A DNA stretch of 64,000 bases from DASVFB01 sp963766345 (GCA_963766345.1 CAVXZL010000008.1:372001-436000), one strand, 5' to 3'. Shown: positions 1 through 9,064, counted from the stretch's first letter. The notes: generated by a model not told the origin, from the letters alone. Program-made: numbers and translations.

Positions 1-2
1 CG

Positions 3-1769
3 CGCGGCGCGAACGTCGAAGACTGGTCGTGGCGCGCGACCGTCCGCCGCGTCAAGACCCTCGCCCGCCTGACGGCGGCCTACAAGGCGCGCACAGCGCT
101 CGCGATCTCCTTCTTGCTGCTCGCGACGGCCGTGTCGCTGCTGCCGCCGTACCTCGCGAAGCTCGCAATCGATCACGGCATCCAGCAAAAGGACGCACAC
201 GCGCTGTGGGTCGTGACGGGCCTCCTGATCCTCGCCGGAATCGCCGTCATCGTTTCGTCCGCAGCGCAGACCTACTTCACCGGCTGGACGGGCGAGCGCA
301 TCCTCGCCGACCTGCGCAACACGCTCTTCCGCCACCTCCAGCGTCTGTCGCTCGGCTTCTACGAGCGCAACCGCGCGGGCGTGATCATCAGCCGCCTCAC
401 GAATGACGTCGAGGCGCTCGACCAGCTCGTGACCGACGGGTTCACGAGCCTCATCCAGAACTCGCTCACGCTGCTCGGCACGGCGATCATCCTCTTCCTG
501 CTCGACTGGCGGCTGGCGCTCGCAGTCATGACGATCCTGCCGCTGCTCGTCATCGCGACGGCGTTGTTCCGGAAGCATTCGGCGCGCGCCTACCGGCAGG
601 TGCGCGAGCGGCTCGGCCTCGTGACGGCGACGCTGGCCGAGGACATCGCGGGCATGCGCGTGGTTCAAGCGTTCACACGTGAGACGGAGCAGGAGCGCGC
701 GTTCCGCGAGGTCAATCTCGACTACCGCGCGGCGAACCAGCGGACGATCCTGCTCAACGGCCTCTACTTCCCGTTCGTCGACTTCCTCTCGGCGATCGCG
801 ACCGCGATCGTGCTCGGCTACGGCGGCTACCTCGTCTTCGACGGGAACATGACGGTCGGCACGCTGTTCGCGTTCGTCGGCTATCTCTCGAACTTCTTCG
901 ATCCGGTGCAGCAGCTGTCGCAGCTCTACAACACGTTCCTCTCGGCGGTTGCGGCGCTCGACCAGATCACGCGCGTCCTCGACGAGGAGCCCGAGGTGCT
1001 CGACCGTCCCGGAGCCGCCGAGCTGCCGCGGATCGAGGGGCGCGTCGAGTTCGAGGACGTGCGCTTCGGCTACGGCAAGGGCGACGAAGTGCTTCACGGC
1101 ATCTCGCTCGACGTGCCTGCGGGCACGACGGTTGCGCTCGTCGGGCACACCGGCGCCGGCAAGTCGACGATCGCGAAGCTGCTCGCCCGCTTCTACGAGC
1201 CGCGTTCGGGCCTGATCACGATCGACGGCCACGACCTCAACGACGTCACCCAGGAGTCGCTCCGCAGGCAGCTCGGAGTCGTGCCGCAGGAGGGCTTTCT
1301 CTTCGCCGGCACCGTCCGCGACAACATCGCGTTCGGCAAGCCGGACGCAACGGACGAAGACATCGTCCGCGCGGCCAAGACGGTCGGCGCGCACGACTTC
1401 ATCACGCAGCTCGAGGACGGCTACGCAACGAACCTGCAGGAGCGCGGCACGCGGCTGTCGAACGGCCAGCGACAGCTCGTCGCGCTCGCCCGCGCGCTTC
1501 TCGCCGATCCGCGCATCCTCATCCTCGACGAGGCGACGTCGGCGGTCGACATCGGCACCGAGCAGAAGATCGAGCGCGCGTTGCGGCTGCTGCTCGCCGG
1601 ACGCACCGCGTTCATCATCGCGCACCGGCTGTCAACGATCCGCGGCGCCGACCTGATCGTCGTGCTCGAGCACGGGCAGATCGTCGAGCAGGGAACGCAC
1701 GACGAGCTCCTCGCACGCCGCGGCCTCTATACGTCGCTCTACGGCGACTGGGCCGCGCAGGTGGCATAA
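3..1769 (+). CDS. ABC exporter, fused membrane and ATPase domains (5' partial)
   Basis: The frame is already open at the window edge, so the start lies upstream and about 588 residues are visible. The N-terminal half is a six-helix ABCB/MsbA-type exporter domain. The C-terminal half is the ATPase, with Walker A GHTGAGKST, the Q-loop region VVPQEGFLF, signature LSNGQRQ and Walker B ILILDEATS followed by the H-loop IAHRLS. The signature is LSNGQ, a mild variant of LSGGQ. Proteins of this type act as homodimers or as one half of a heterodimer and export lipids, peptides or drugs. No substrate can be inferred. A membrane-protein gene follows 27 nt downstream. Confidence 0.92.
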   Translation, partial: RGANVEDWSWRATVRRVKTLARLTAAYKARTALAISFLLLATAVSLLPPYLAKLAIDHGIQQKDAHALWVVTGLLILAGIAVIVSSAAQTYFTGWTGERILADLRNTLFRHLQRLSLGFYERNRAGVIISRLTNDVEALDQLVTDGFTSLIQNSLTLLGTAIILFLLDWRLALAVMTILPLLVIATALFRKHSARAYRQVRERLGLVTATLAEDIAGMRVVQAFTRETEQERAFREVNLDYRAANQRTILLNGLYFPFVDFLSAIATAIVLGYGGYLVFDGNMTVGTLFAFVGYLSNFFDPVQQLSQLYNTFLSAVAALDQITRVLDEEPEVLDRPGAAELPRIEGRVEFEDVRFGYGKGDEVLHGISLDVPAGTTVALVGHTGAGKSTIAKLLARFYEPRSGLITIDGHDLNDVTQESLRRQLGVVPQEGFLFAGTVRDNIAFGKPDATDEDIVRAAKTVGAHDFITQLEDGYATNLQERGTRLSNGQRQLVALARALLADPRILILDEATSAVDIGTEQKIERALRLLLAGRTAFIIAHRLSTIRGADLIVVLEHGQIVEQGTHDELLARRGLYTSLYGDWAAQVA

Positions 1770-1796
1770 CCCGCGGACGTGCCGTAGAGTCGCGCG

Positions 1797-2516
1797 ATGG
1801 ACATCGGCGACGTCCTCAGCGAGGCCTGGAACCTCTACAAGCGGTTTCTCTGGCAGTTCTTCCTGACGGCGCTCGTCGTCTTCGCGGTGCTCGACCTGCT
1901 CAGTGCGCTCGCAGGCGCGGCGGCGGGCGACAGCGTCGGCGCCGGCATCTTCTGGGGCCTGATCGCCTTCGTGATCGGGATCGTCGGCTACTTCTGGGTG
2001 CAGGGCGCGCTCGTCGAGCTCGTCCGCGACGTGCGCGACGGACGTGCCGACCGCTCGATCGGAGAGACGTACGCGACCGTCCGGCCGCGGCTTCCGGCGC
2101 TCATCGCCGCCGGGATCCTCGCAGCGCTCGGGATCGGCTTCGGGCTCATCCTCTTCATCGTCCCGGGGCTCTTCCTGCTCACGATCTGGTCGATGCTCGT
2201 GCCGGTGATCGTGATCGAGGGCCGCGCGGCCGGGGAGTCGTTCAGCCGCTCGCGCGAGGTCGTCCGCGGCCACGGCTGGCCGGTCTTCGGCCTCATCCTG
2301 ATCACGTTCATCACGATCGGAATCGCGTCGGCGTTGATTCGACTCGTCTTCTCGCCGCTGCCGAGCTTCCTCGACGACTGGCTCGGCTCGCTCGTCGCGC
2401 ACAGCCTCACGGTCCCGTTCGCTGCGGCCGCGCTGACGACGGCCTACTTCAAGCTCTCCGCTCCGGCCGCCGCGCCCGTGCTGCCGGAGGCCGAGGCCAC
2501 GCCGCCCGCCGTCTAG
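1797..2516 (+). CDS. polytopic membrane protein, unknown function
   Basis: This 239-residue protein has about six hydrophobic segments. The conserved-looking centre, with VPGLFLLTIWSMLVPVIVIEG followed by a charged SRSREVVRGH loop, resembles the membrane domain seen in YciC-like and glycerophosphodiesterase-associated membrane proteins. A Pro/Ala-rich tail follows the last helix. It sits just after an ABC exporter gene on the same strand, so the two may be co-transcribed. No catalytic motif is visible. The family resemblance is an inference from the pattern only. Confidence 0.75.
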   Translation: MDIGDVLSEAWNLYKRFLWQFFLTALVVFAVLDLLSALAGAAAGDSVGAGIFWGLIAFVIGIVGYFWVQGALVELVRDVRDGRADRSIGETYATVRPRLPALIAAGILAALGIGFGLILFIVPGLFLLTIWSMLVPVIVIEGRAAGESFSRSREVVRGHGWPVFGLILITFITIGIASALIRLVFSPLPSFLDDWLGSLVAHSLTVPFAAAALTTAYFKLSAPAAAPVLPEAEATPPAV

Positions 2517-2557
2517 CGTCAGGCAGGCGCGACCGAGACCGCACAACCGGTCGTCCG

Positions 2558-2684
2558 GGACATGGCCCGAGTCCTGGACTCGGCACACGTCTCGCCGAGC
2601 CACTGCGCGAGCGCGAGCTCCGGCCGCGACGAGGTTTTCCCGCGTTGGCCTTGGACCGCTCAGGACACGGCCCGAGTCCTGGAC
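2558..2684. repeat. two copies of a 22-bp GTCC/GGAC palindromic repeat
   Basis: Two 22-bp copies at 2558-2579 and 2663-2684 differ at one base and lie 105 bp apart. The unit runs GGACAYGGCCCGAGTCC then TGGAC, so it is built of GTCC and GGAC half-sites that can fold back. Together they fill most of the gap between the membrane protein and the HD-fold gene. A related GTCCC/GGGAC element lies at 28884-28908. It looks like a small intergenic repeat family. Confidence 0.6.
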
Positions 2685-2731
2685 GACGGCCATGACCGTC
2701 CCGGGCACGGTCGCGAACTAAGCTGCCGCCG

Positions 2732-3610
2732 GTGACGCTGGACAAAGAGACCGAACAGCGCATTGAGCAGCCGGTCTCGGAGGAGGCGCAGCGGGAGACG
2801 CGCCTCACCCCCGCGCAGGCCGTCGAGCAGATGCGCATCAACGTGCCGGTGCGCGGCAACCGCAAGCTGCGCACGCTCGTCGAGCGCGTCAACGAGGACA
2901 GGCAGCTCAAGGGGTGGTGGCACGTCGCGAACATCAATGCAGTCGTCCGCATGCAGATCAACGACCACTCGTGGGTGCACATCCAGATCGTCACGAACAT
3001 CGCGCTGAAGCTCCTCCGACAGCTCACGAAGCACCACATCGAGCCGAACCTCGTCCGCGACTACGGCATGACGAGCGACGACGCGGAGGTCGTCGTCGTC
3101 CTCGGCGCCCTCCTGCACTGCGTCGGGATGGCGGTGCACCGTGAGGGCCACGAGGACTTCTCCCTCTTCCTCGCCGAGCCGAAGATGCGCGAGCTGCTCG
3201 ACGGGCTCTACGAAGAGCCGGACCGCACCGTGATCACGTCGGAGGTGCTGCAGGCGATCACGAGCCACCGCGAGTACGGCAAGCCGCTGACGATCGAGGC
3301 CGGGATCGTGCGCGTCGCCGACGCGCTCGACATGGCGAAGGGCCGGTCGCGCATCCCGTTCGAGCGCGGGTCCGTGTCGATTCACTCGCTCTCGGCCGCG
3401 GCGATCGAGGACGTCGAGATCAAGGACGGCGAGGAGCGGCCGATCCTGATCGAGATCCTCATGAACAACTCGTCCGGGATCTACCAGGTGGACGGGCTGC
3501 TGAAGGCGAAGCTGCGCGGCTCGGGCCTCGAGCCGTACGTCGAGGTCGTCGCGCACATCGACACGGAGGCCGAGAAGCGGCTCGTCTCGATCTACCGGCT
3601 CGAAACGTGA
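2732..3610 (+). CDS. HD-superfamily protein with Asp-to-Cys change in the HD motif
   Basis: The 292-residue protein starts at GTG. Its helical core has the order expected for an HD-domain fold: His79 and His83 in NDHSWVHI, then LGALLHCVGMAVHREGHE (His129-Cys130 where family members usually have His-Asp), and a late Asp in VRVADALDMAKG (residues 194-204). HD enzymes are metal-dependent phosphohydrolases. Replacing the metal-ligand Asp with Cys may weaken, change or abolish catalysis. A C-terminal alpha/beta region of about 80 residues follows. The gene ends 26 nt before tRNA-Gln. The exact subfamily is not recognised. Confidence 0.7.
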   Translation: MTLDKETEQRIEQPVSEEAQRETRLTPAQAVEQMRINVPVRGNRKLRTLVERVNEDRQLKGWWHVANINAVVRMQINDHSWVHIQIVTNIALKLLRQLTKHHIEPNLVRDYGMTSDDAEVVVVLGALLHCVGMAVHREGHEDFSLFLAEPKMRELLDGLYEEPDRTVITSEVLQAITSHREYGKPLTIEAGIVRVADALDMAKGRSRIPFERGSVSIHSLSAAAIEDVEIKDGEERPILIEILMNNSSGIYQVDGLLKAKLRGSGLEPYVEVVAHIDTEAEKRLVSIYRLET

Positions 3611-3636
3611 TCCGGGCTACAATTGCGGCCCGCCGT

Positions 3637-3707
3637 TGCGGGGTCGTCTAATGGTAGGACGCTCGGCTCTGGACCGAGTAGTCAAGGTTCGAATCCTTGC
3701 CCCGCAG
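3637..3707 (+). tRNA. tRNA-Gln (anticodon CTG)
   Basis: A full cloverleaf can be drawn. The acceptor stem TGCGGGG pairs with CCCCGCA, the anticodon stem CTCGG pairs with CCGAG around the loop CTCTGGA (anticodon CTG at 3669-3671), and the T arm is CAAGG-TTCGAAT-CCTTG. The discriminator is G and no CCA is encoded. It reads CAG codons, the expected dominant Gln codon in a high-GC genome. Confidence 0.95.
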
Positions 3708-3719
3708 CTCTAATCGACC

Positions 3720-4259
3720 GTGCGTGGAGTGATCGAGCAGGGCAGGCGCGCCTACCTGCGAGCGCCCCGCCCCTCGGACCGCGACGAGTTCCTGGCGCTC
3801 GTTCGCATGAGCCGCGAGCTGCACCGGCCCTGGGTCTACGCACCCGAGACGCCGCGCGAGTTCGCCGCCTACCTCGGCCGCTGCTCGAACGCGACGGAGC
3901 GCTGCTTCCTCGTCTGCCGGCAGGACGACCACGCCCTCGTCGGCGTCTACAACCTCAGCCAGATCGCGCGCGGCTTCTTCGAGAGCGCCTACCTCGGCTA
4001 CTACGCGTTCGCTCCGGCGGCCGGCCAGGGGCTGATGGCCGACGGCCTCCAGCTCGTCCTCCGCCACAGCTTCCGCAAGCTCAAGCTGCACCGGCTCGAG
4101 GCGAACATCCAGCCGGACAACGAGCGGTCGAAGCACCTCGTCGAGCGAGCCGGTTTCCGCTACGAGGGCTACTCGCCGCGATATCTGAAGATCGGCGGCC
4201 GCTGGCGCGACCACGAGCGCTGGGCGATCACCCGCGAGGACTGGACCGGCGCGCGCTGA
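3720..4259 (+). CDS. GNAT acetyltransferase, RimJ/RimL-like
   Basis: This 179-residue protein starts at GTG 12 nt after tRNA-Gln. It has the RimJ/RimL layout: an N-terminal LRAPRPSDRDEFLALV strand-helix, a central LGYYAFAPAAGQGLMADGL acetyl-CoA loop (variant of the Q/RxxGxG/A motif), and the late strand LHRLEANIQPDNERSKHLVERAGF that is typical of the N-terminal protein acetyltransferases. Homologues acetylate N-terminal Ser/Ala of ribosomal proteins or small amines. The substrate here is unknown. It is convergent with the TetR gene. Confidence 0.85.
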   Translation: MRGVIEQGRRAYLRAPRPSDRDEFLALVRMSRELHRPWVYAPETPREFAAYLGRCSNATERCFLVCRQDDHALVGVYNLSQIARGFFESAYLGYYAFAPAAGQGLMADGLQLVLRHSFRKLKLHRLEANIQPDNERSKHLVERAGFRYEGYSPRYLKIGGRWRDHERWAITREDWTGAR

Positions 4260-4281
4260 CGAAGCGGGCACGGGGCTTGGC

Positions 4282-4884
4282 CTATCGCGAGACGAGCCCC
4301 TCGCAGAGGATCCCCACGACGGCCTGCTCCGCCTCGCGGATGTCGTCCTCGGACCCCGGCAGCCGGCCGAGCACCCAGCCGGTGAGGATCTCCTCGAGGG
4401 CGCCGTAGACGATCCACGACGCGAGCCCCGGCGACAGGTCGGTCCGGAACTCGCCGTTTTCCTGGCCGCGCTCGACGATCCGCTGGAGCGCCTGGAATGC
4501 GGCTGCGATCTCCTCCACCTCGCGCTGGAGCTGCTCGCCGCTTCGCGCGACCTCTCGCACGAGCACGCGCACGACGTCCGGATAGTCGCGCCACGTTCGC
4601 AGGACGATCGCGCAGGCTTTCCGCAGCTGCTCGCGCGGCGAGTCGTCGAGCGACTCGACGGCGTTGATCGCGCCGACCATCATCCCCCACATCTCGCGGA
4701 AGATCGCCTCGAGGACGGCGTCCTTCGACTCGAAGTAGTGGTAGACGAGCCCGTAGGCGACGCCGGCCTCCTCGGCGATGTCGCTCACGCGGCACGCGTG
4801 GTAGCCCCTCTTGGCGAAGGCGCGGACGGCTGCGTCGAGGATCTGGCGGCGCCGTTCTTCCTGAGCGGCGGTACGTGTGGCCAC
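4282..4884 (-). CDS. TetR-family transcriptional regulator
   Basis: The 200-residue protein has an N-terminal helix-turn-helix (RRRQILDAAVRAFAKRGYHACRVSDIAEEAGVAYG, then LVYHYFESKDAVLEAIF), which is the classic TetR DNA-binding domain. The helical C-terminal ligand and dimer domain shows no recognisable ligand motif. The gene lies 33 nt downstream of the diguanylate cyclase gene on the same strand and may be in its transcript. The short upstream gap has no obvious palindrome, so autoregulation is not evident. Confidence 0.9.
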   Translation of the reverse strand: MATRTAAQEERRRQILDAAVRAFAKRGYHACRVSDIAEEAGVAYGLVYHYFESKDAVLEAIFREMWGMMVGAINAVESLDDSPREQLRKACAIVLRTWRDYPDVVRVLVREVARSGEQLQREVEEIAAAFQALQRIVERGQENGEFRTDLSPGLASWIVYGALEEILTGWVLGRLPGSEDDIREAEQAVVGILCEGLVSR

Positions 4885-4917
4885 AGTCCGGCCAATCTTG
4901 ACACGCGAACCCGTCGG

Positions 4918-6486
4918 TCAGGCAGCGACGTCGATGCAGCCGCCCGAGCGCTTCGCGGCATACATCGCCTCGTCCGCGCGGCGGAAGAGGTCGTCGGCGT
5001 CGCCCTGCTCGCCGTAGACCGCGACGCCGAAGCTCGCGTTCACCGGCTCGTCGGCGTCCGCGCTCGCCCGGATCCGCTCGATCACGAGCCTCGCCTCGGC
5101 GTCGGCGCCGGGCACGAGGATCAGCGCGAACTCGTCGCCGCCGATGCGGAAGGCGTAGTCCGTGCGGCGCATCGCGTCGGTGAGGCGCCCTGCGAAGCGG
5201 ACGAGCTCCTCGTCGCCGACGAGGTGGCCCGCGCGGTCGTTGAGCTCTTTGAACTCGTCGAGGTCGCAGAGCACGAGCGAGAACGGGTGGCCGTAGCGGA
5301 GCGCGCGCGTGGTCTCGATGTCGAGTTGGCGCACGAACGCGCGGCGGTTCGGCAGCCGCGTGAGCGGATCGTGGTCGGCGAGGAACTGCAACTCCTCGAA
5401 GCGGGCCGCCGACTCGAGCGCCGCGGACGCCTGGTTGGCGAACAACCGGAGCGCCTGCATCTTCTCGCGCTGCGGCACGAGCCGGTCGCCCGGGTCGTCC
5501 GGCCAGATGAAGCCCTGGAGCCCGCCGTCACGATCCGTCAGCGGCACGACGAGCCAGTGCCGGTTCCAGGCGTGCGGGCCGTGTCCGTTGAGCGCCGACG
5601 CGTAGCGGATGTGCGTCACTCGCGGCCGCGCGACCTCGAACGGCAGGAGATAGCAGCCCTCGATCTCGTACTCGGCGTCGAGCAGCGGCGCAAGTGTTGC
5701 CGGCGTCAACCCCGTCGGCGGCGGGCCGGCCGAGCCCCAGCCCGTCGACGAGCGCGGCCTGAACCCGCTGCCGTCCGGGTGCGTGAGTTCGATCGAGACG
5801 CGCTCGAAGCCGAGCGCGCGGCGGATGTTGTCGACGACCGCCTGGAGAATCTCGTTCACGTCCGAGGAATCGCGCAGCCGCGAGGAGACGTTGAGGAGGT
5901 GCTTGAGCGACGCCGCGTGCCGCGAAGCCGTCTCGTCGGCCTGGGCGTCCTCGATTGCGAGCGCGACGTGCTCGCCGACCGCGACGAGCACGTCGAGCTC
6001 GTCGTCGTCGGGCCGGCGGAGGGACGCGGGCTCGTCCACGGACATCACGCCGAGCAGCGATCCGTTCGTGGCGTTGAGCGGCACGAGCAGGACGTCCTCG
6101 GGATGCCAGGCGTGCGGGTCGCCGGGCGTCGGCTCGACCGGAGGCGTGAACTTCGGGCCGGCTTCGCTCCAGTCGTGAGCGCCCTCGGGGATCACGTAGG
6201 CGCCGCGCCGGAGGAAACGCTCGTCGAGCAGCGGCCGGTAGTCGTCGTGCGTGCGGGTGAGGCCGCACAGGGTCTCGCGCGCCTGCTCGCGGCCGCTGAC
6301 GGCGGTGACGCGGAAGTCGTCCCAGGCCGGCCGGTAGAGCGTGATCGCGACCGTCTCGTAGCCGAGCGAGTCGCCGATCGTCTGCGCGAGCGAGCCCAGG
6401 CGCTCGGGCAGGCTGCCGCCCGCGCGGGCGAGCCGCGTGACCTCGATCAGGCCCCGAAGAGTGCGAGCGGTGTCCCGCTGAGGCAC
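4918..6486 (-). CDS. GAF-domain diguanylate cyclase (GGDEF)
   Basis: This 522-residue cytosolic protein has two GAF-like sensory regions (about residues 15-160 and 185-340) followed by a GGDEF domain. GGDEF itself is at residues 449-453 in FRIGGDEFALI. The inhibitory RxxD site (RRTD) sits five residues upstream, so catalysis of 2 GTP to c-di-GMP with product feedback is expected. The conserved start of the domain, DHDPLTRLPNRRAF, and the DEAMYAAKRSG end are also present. No EAL domain or membrane segment is seen. It is divergent from the DUF4129 operon. Confidence 0.93.
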   Translation of the reverse strand: MPQRDTARTLRGLIEVTRLARAGGSLPERLGSLAQTIGDSLGYETVAITLYRPAWDDFRVTAVSGREQARETLCGLTRTHDDYRPLLDERFLRRGAYVIPEGAHDWSEAGPKFTPPVEPTPGDPHAWHPEDVLLVPLNATNGSLLGVMSVDEPASLRRPDDDELDVLVAVGEHVALAIEDAQADETASRHAASLKHLLNVSSRLRDSSDVNEILQAVVDNIRRALGFERVSIELTHPDGSGFRPRSSTGWGSAGPPPTGLTPATLAPLLDAEYEIEGCYLLPFEVARPRVTHIRYASALNGHGPHAWNRHWLVVPLTDRDGGLQGFIWPDDPGDRLVPQREKMQALRLFANQASAALESAARFEELQFLADHDPLTRLPNRRAFVRQLDIETTRALRYGHPFSLVLCDLDEFKELNDRAGHLVGDEELVRFAGRLTDAMRRTDYAFRIGGDEFALILVPGADAEARLVIERIRASADADEPVNASFGVAVYGEQGDADDLFRRADEAMYAAKRSGGCIDVAA

Positions 6487-6558
6487 AGTTACGCCAACTT
6501 CCGCTTCATCAGCGAGTCATATCGGCGTATCCGCTCCGGTCCATGAGCGGAAGAGAAA

Positions 6559-7542
6559 TTGGAGCAACCCGAAGGCACCCGGCCCCCGAACCGCCCGCGC
6601 TCCGTGTGGCTCGTTGTCCTGCTCTCGGCGGGGATGCTCGTGTTCCTGGGGCTCGTCGCCGCCGCGAGCCGCACGCATCACGCGCCGGGGAGCAGCGCGG
6701 GAGTCCACTCGCCGCCGAGCGGCGTCGGCGACTACCTCTTCACGATCTTCCTGCTCGTCGTCGTCGTGATGATGCTCTTCCTCGTCTGGCTCTGGTTCTC
6801 GGAGCGGGACATGCTCGTGCAGCAGCGCACCCGCCAGCGCGGCTCGATGCGCCTGCTCGCGTTCCTCGCCCTCTTCGCGGTGGTCGCCGCAGGCCTGACG
6901 CACCTGCGCGACCTCGGCATCGGCGGAACCAAGACCGATCCGAGCCAGGTCGCTCCTCCCGGCAAGACGGCGAAGGCGCTCAAGGACGCGCAGAAGCAGA
7001 AGGTCGCGAAGGCACCCGAGTTCAAGTGGCTCCCTGTCTTCCTCGCGACGGCGGCCGGGCTCGCCGTGCTCGGCTTCGTCGGCGTGCGGACGTTGCGGCG
7101 CGAGCGTCGAGGCGCCGCGGAGACGCATGCCCTCCAGCTCGAGTTCGAGGAGCTCGTCGAGGACACGCTCGCCGACCTCTACGCCGAGAAGGATTCGAGG
7201 AAGGCGATCATCGCGGCGTATGCCCGCGTCGAGCGGATCTTCGCGTCGTACGGCCTCGGCCGCGACCCGGCGGAGGCGCCGGTCGAGTACCTCGAGCGCG
7301 TCCTCCCCGAGCTGCGCGCGAGCGGCGCCGCGCTCGGCCGCCTCACGAATCTCTTCGAGTGGGCCAAGTTCAGCGCGCACGACGTCGACCATTCGATGCG
7401 CGACGAGGCGATCGCGGCACTCCTCGAGGTGCGCGACGAGCTGCGCGCGAACCGGCTCGAGGACGAGGTCCGGCAGGCGAAGAAGCCTCTCGTCATGAAG
7501 GGCAAGGATCCGTACGAGCGCGCCCGCGGTGAACGATTTTGA
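6559..7542 (+). CDS. membrane protein with C-terminal DUF4129
   Basis: The 327-residue protein begins at TTG, 4 nt after a GGAAGAG ribosome site. It has three membrane segments (about residues 16-36, 60-82 and 94-114, with another near 155-175). A soluble C-terminal domain follows in which LYAEKDSRKAIIAAYARVERIFASYGL matches the DUF4129 signature; this domain often ends genes beside transglutaminase, MoxR and DUF58 genes. It is the first gene of the MoxR-DUF58 operon. The function of such operons is not established, but the partners suggest assembly or maturation of an envelope complex. Confidence 0.8.
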   Translation: MEQPEGTRPPNRPRSVWLVVLLSAGMLVFLGLVAAASRTHHAPGSSAGVHSPPSGVGDYLFTIFLLVVVVMMLFLVWLWFSERDMLVQQRTRQRGSMRLLAFLALFAVVAAGLTHLRDLGIGGTKTDPSQVAPPGKTAKALKDAQKQKVAKAPEFKWLPVFLATAAGLAVLGFVGVRTLRRERRGAAETHALQLEFEELVEDTLADLYAEKDSRKAIIAAYARVERIFASYGLGRDPAEAPVEYLERVLPELRASGAALGRLTNLFEWAKFSAHDVDHSMRDEAIAALLEVRDELRANRLEDEVRQAKKPLVMKGKDPYERARGERF

Positions 7543-7556
7543 GGGGCTTCCGCCTC

Positions 7557-8066
7557 ATGACGGGCTGGACGGCTCTCGTCGTCGTCGGCGTCGTCGTTCT
7601 CGCCGCGGTGTCGTTCATCCTCCCCGGGCGCCGGCACGTCGCGCTCGACGTCTTCGTCCTCTTCCTCGGCGCGCTCGGCCTGGCAGCCGCGGTGCGGGCG
7701 ACCCACGGCGCGAGCCCCGACGTCCACGTGCCGTCGCTCGTCGACGAGCTCGCCGACCCGCTCGACGTGCTCCCCCAGCGGCCGGCCGAGCTGGAGCGGC
7801 TCGAGCGCGAGGTCCACCTGTCGCTTGGGAGCTCGTTCTACCTGCACCACCGCCTGCGGCCGCTCTTCCGCGAGATCGCGTCGAACCGCCTGCTCGTGCG
7901 CCACGGCGTCGATCTCGACCGGCGCCCCGACGAGGCGGCGAAGGTCCTCGGCCCGCAGGCCTGGGAGTTGCTCCGGCCCGACCGCACGGAGCCCCGCGAC
8001 CGCTGGGCGCCGGGGCCGCAGTTCAGGGAGCTGTCCTCCGTCGTCGACGCGCTTGAGAGGATCTGA
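7557..8066 (+). CDS. small membrane-anchored protein of the MoxR/DUF58 operon
   Basis: I place the start at ATG 7557, 10 nt after a GAGGGG site, giving 169 residues. A TTG at 7539 that overlaps the previous stop is an alternative. Two N-terminal hydrophobic helices are followed by a charged, mainly helical cytosolic region (RPAELERLEREVHLSLGSSF). Nothing catalytic is visible. It lies 14 nt after the DUF4129 gene and 2 nt before the MoxR gene, so it is very likely translated from the same mRNA. Similar short proteins occupy this slot in related operons. Confidence 0.7.
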   Translation: MTGWTALVVVGVVVLAAVSFILPGRRHVALDVFVLFLGALGLAAAVRATHGASPDVHVPSLVDELADPLDVLPQRPAELERLEREVHLSLGSSFYLHHRLRPLFREIASNRLLVRHGVDLDRRPDEAAKVLGPQAWELLRPDRTEPRDRWAPGPQFRELSSVVDALERI

Positions 8067-8068
8067 GC

Positions 8069-9034
8069 GTGGCGGCCGCGACGATGACGATCGAGGAGGT
8101 CGGACAGATCTCGTCGCGGGTCCTCGACGAGGTCGAGCGCGCGATCGTCGGCAAGCGCGAGCCGCTCGAGCTCGTGCTGCTCGGGATCCTCGGCGACGGC
8201 CACGTGCTGCTCGAGGACTACCCGGGGCTCGCGAAGACGCTGATCGCGCGCTCGTTCGCGCAGGCGACGTCGCTCTCGTTCTCCCGCATCCAGTTCACGC
8301 CCGACCTCATGCCGTCCGACGTCACGGGCTCGTCCATCTACAACCAGCAGACGAGCGAGTTCGAGTTCCGTCCCGGGCCGATCTTCGCGAACATCCTCCT
8401 CGGCGACGAGATCAACCGCGCGCCGCCGAAGACGCAGGCGGCGCTGCTCGAGGCGATGCAGGAGCGGCAGGTCACGATCGAGGGCACGACGCATCAGCTC
8501 GACCGGCCGTTCCTCGTCCTCGCGACGCAGAACCCGATCGAATACGAGGGCACGTACCCGCTGCCAGAGGCGCAGGTCGACCGGTTCCTAATCCGGCTCG
8601 GCGTCGGCTACCCCGAGCGCGAGGACGAGTGGCAGGTGCTCGTGCGGCGGATGGAGCGCGAGGTCGACGAGATCGAGCTGACGCCGGTCGTCGACGCGGA
8701 GACGCTGCTCCGCATGCAGCACGCGCTCGAGCAGGTGCACGTCTCGGAGCAGGTCGGCCTCTACATGGTCGACCTCGTCGCCGCGACGCGCACGTCGACG
8801 CGCGTGCAGGTCGGTGCGTCGCCGCGCGGCACGCTCGCCTTGCTGCGACTCTCGCGCGGCCGCGCGGCGCTCGACGGCCGCGACTTCGTAACGCCCGACG
8901 ACGTGAAGGCCGTCGCGGTCCCGGCGCTCGCGCACCGGCTGACGCTCCGACCGGAGCTCTGGGTGCAGCGCGTGAGCGGCGAGGACCTCGTTCGCGAGGC
9001 GCTCGACTCCGTTCCCACTCCCAAGGCCGAGTGA
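8069..9034 (+). CDS. MoxR-family AAA+ ATPase
   Basis: This 321-residue protein starts at GTG. The MoxR features are all present: a Walker A variant EDYPGLAKT, the FTPDLMPSDVTG segment, Walker B ILLGDEINRAPPK, QAALLEAMQERQVT, the sensor ATQNP and the arginine-finger region PEAQVDRF. The C-terminal helical lid has SPRGTLALLRLSRGRAALDGRDFVTPDDV. MoxR ATPases act as chaperones that help insert cofactors or mature partner proteins, usually with a VWA protein. Here the DUF58 protein encoded next is the likely partner. Confidence 0.95.
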   Translation: MAAATMTIEEVGQISSRVLDEVERAIVGKREPLELVLLGILGDGHVLLEDYPGLAKTLIARSFAQATSLSFSRIQFTPDLMPSDVTGSSIYNQQTSEFEFRPGPIFANILLGDEINRAPPKTQAALLEAMQERQVTIEGTTHQLDRPFLVLATQNPIEYEGTYPLPEAQVDRFLIRLGVGYPEREDEWQVLVRRMEREVDEIELTPVVDAETLLRMQHALEQVHVSEQVGLYMVDLVAATRTSTRVQVGASPRGTLALLRLSRGRAALDGRDFVTPDDVKAVAVPALAHRLTLRPELWVQRVSGEDLVREALDSVPTPKAE

Positions 9035-9064
9035 CGCTGCTCCGGTGACGGTGACGGTGCTCCG

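Noticed and set aside
4738..6546. 602-residue open frame on the plus strand opposite the GGDEF gene
   Set aside because: Arg/Val/Glu-rich shadow typical of antisense frames in high-GC genes; the minus-strand GGDEF protein has clear domains.
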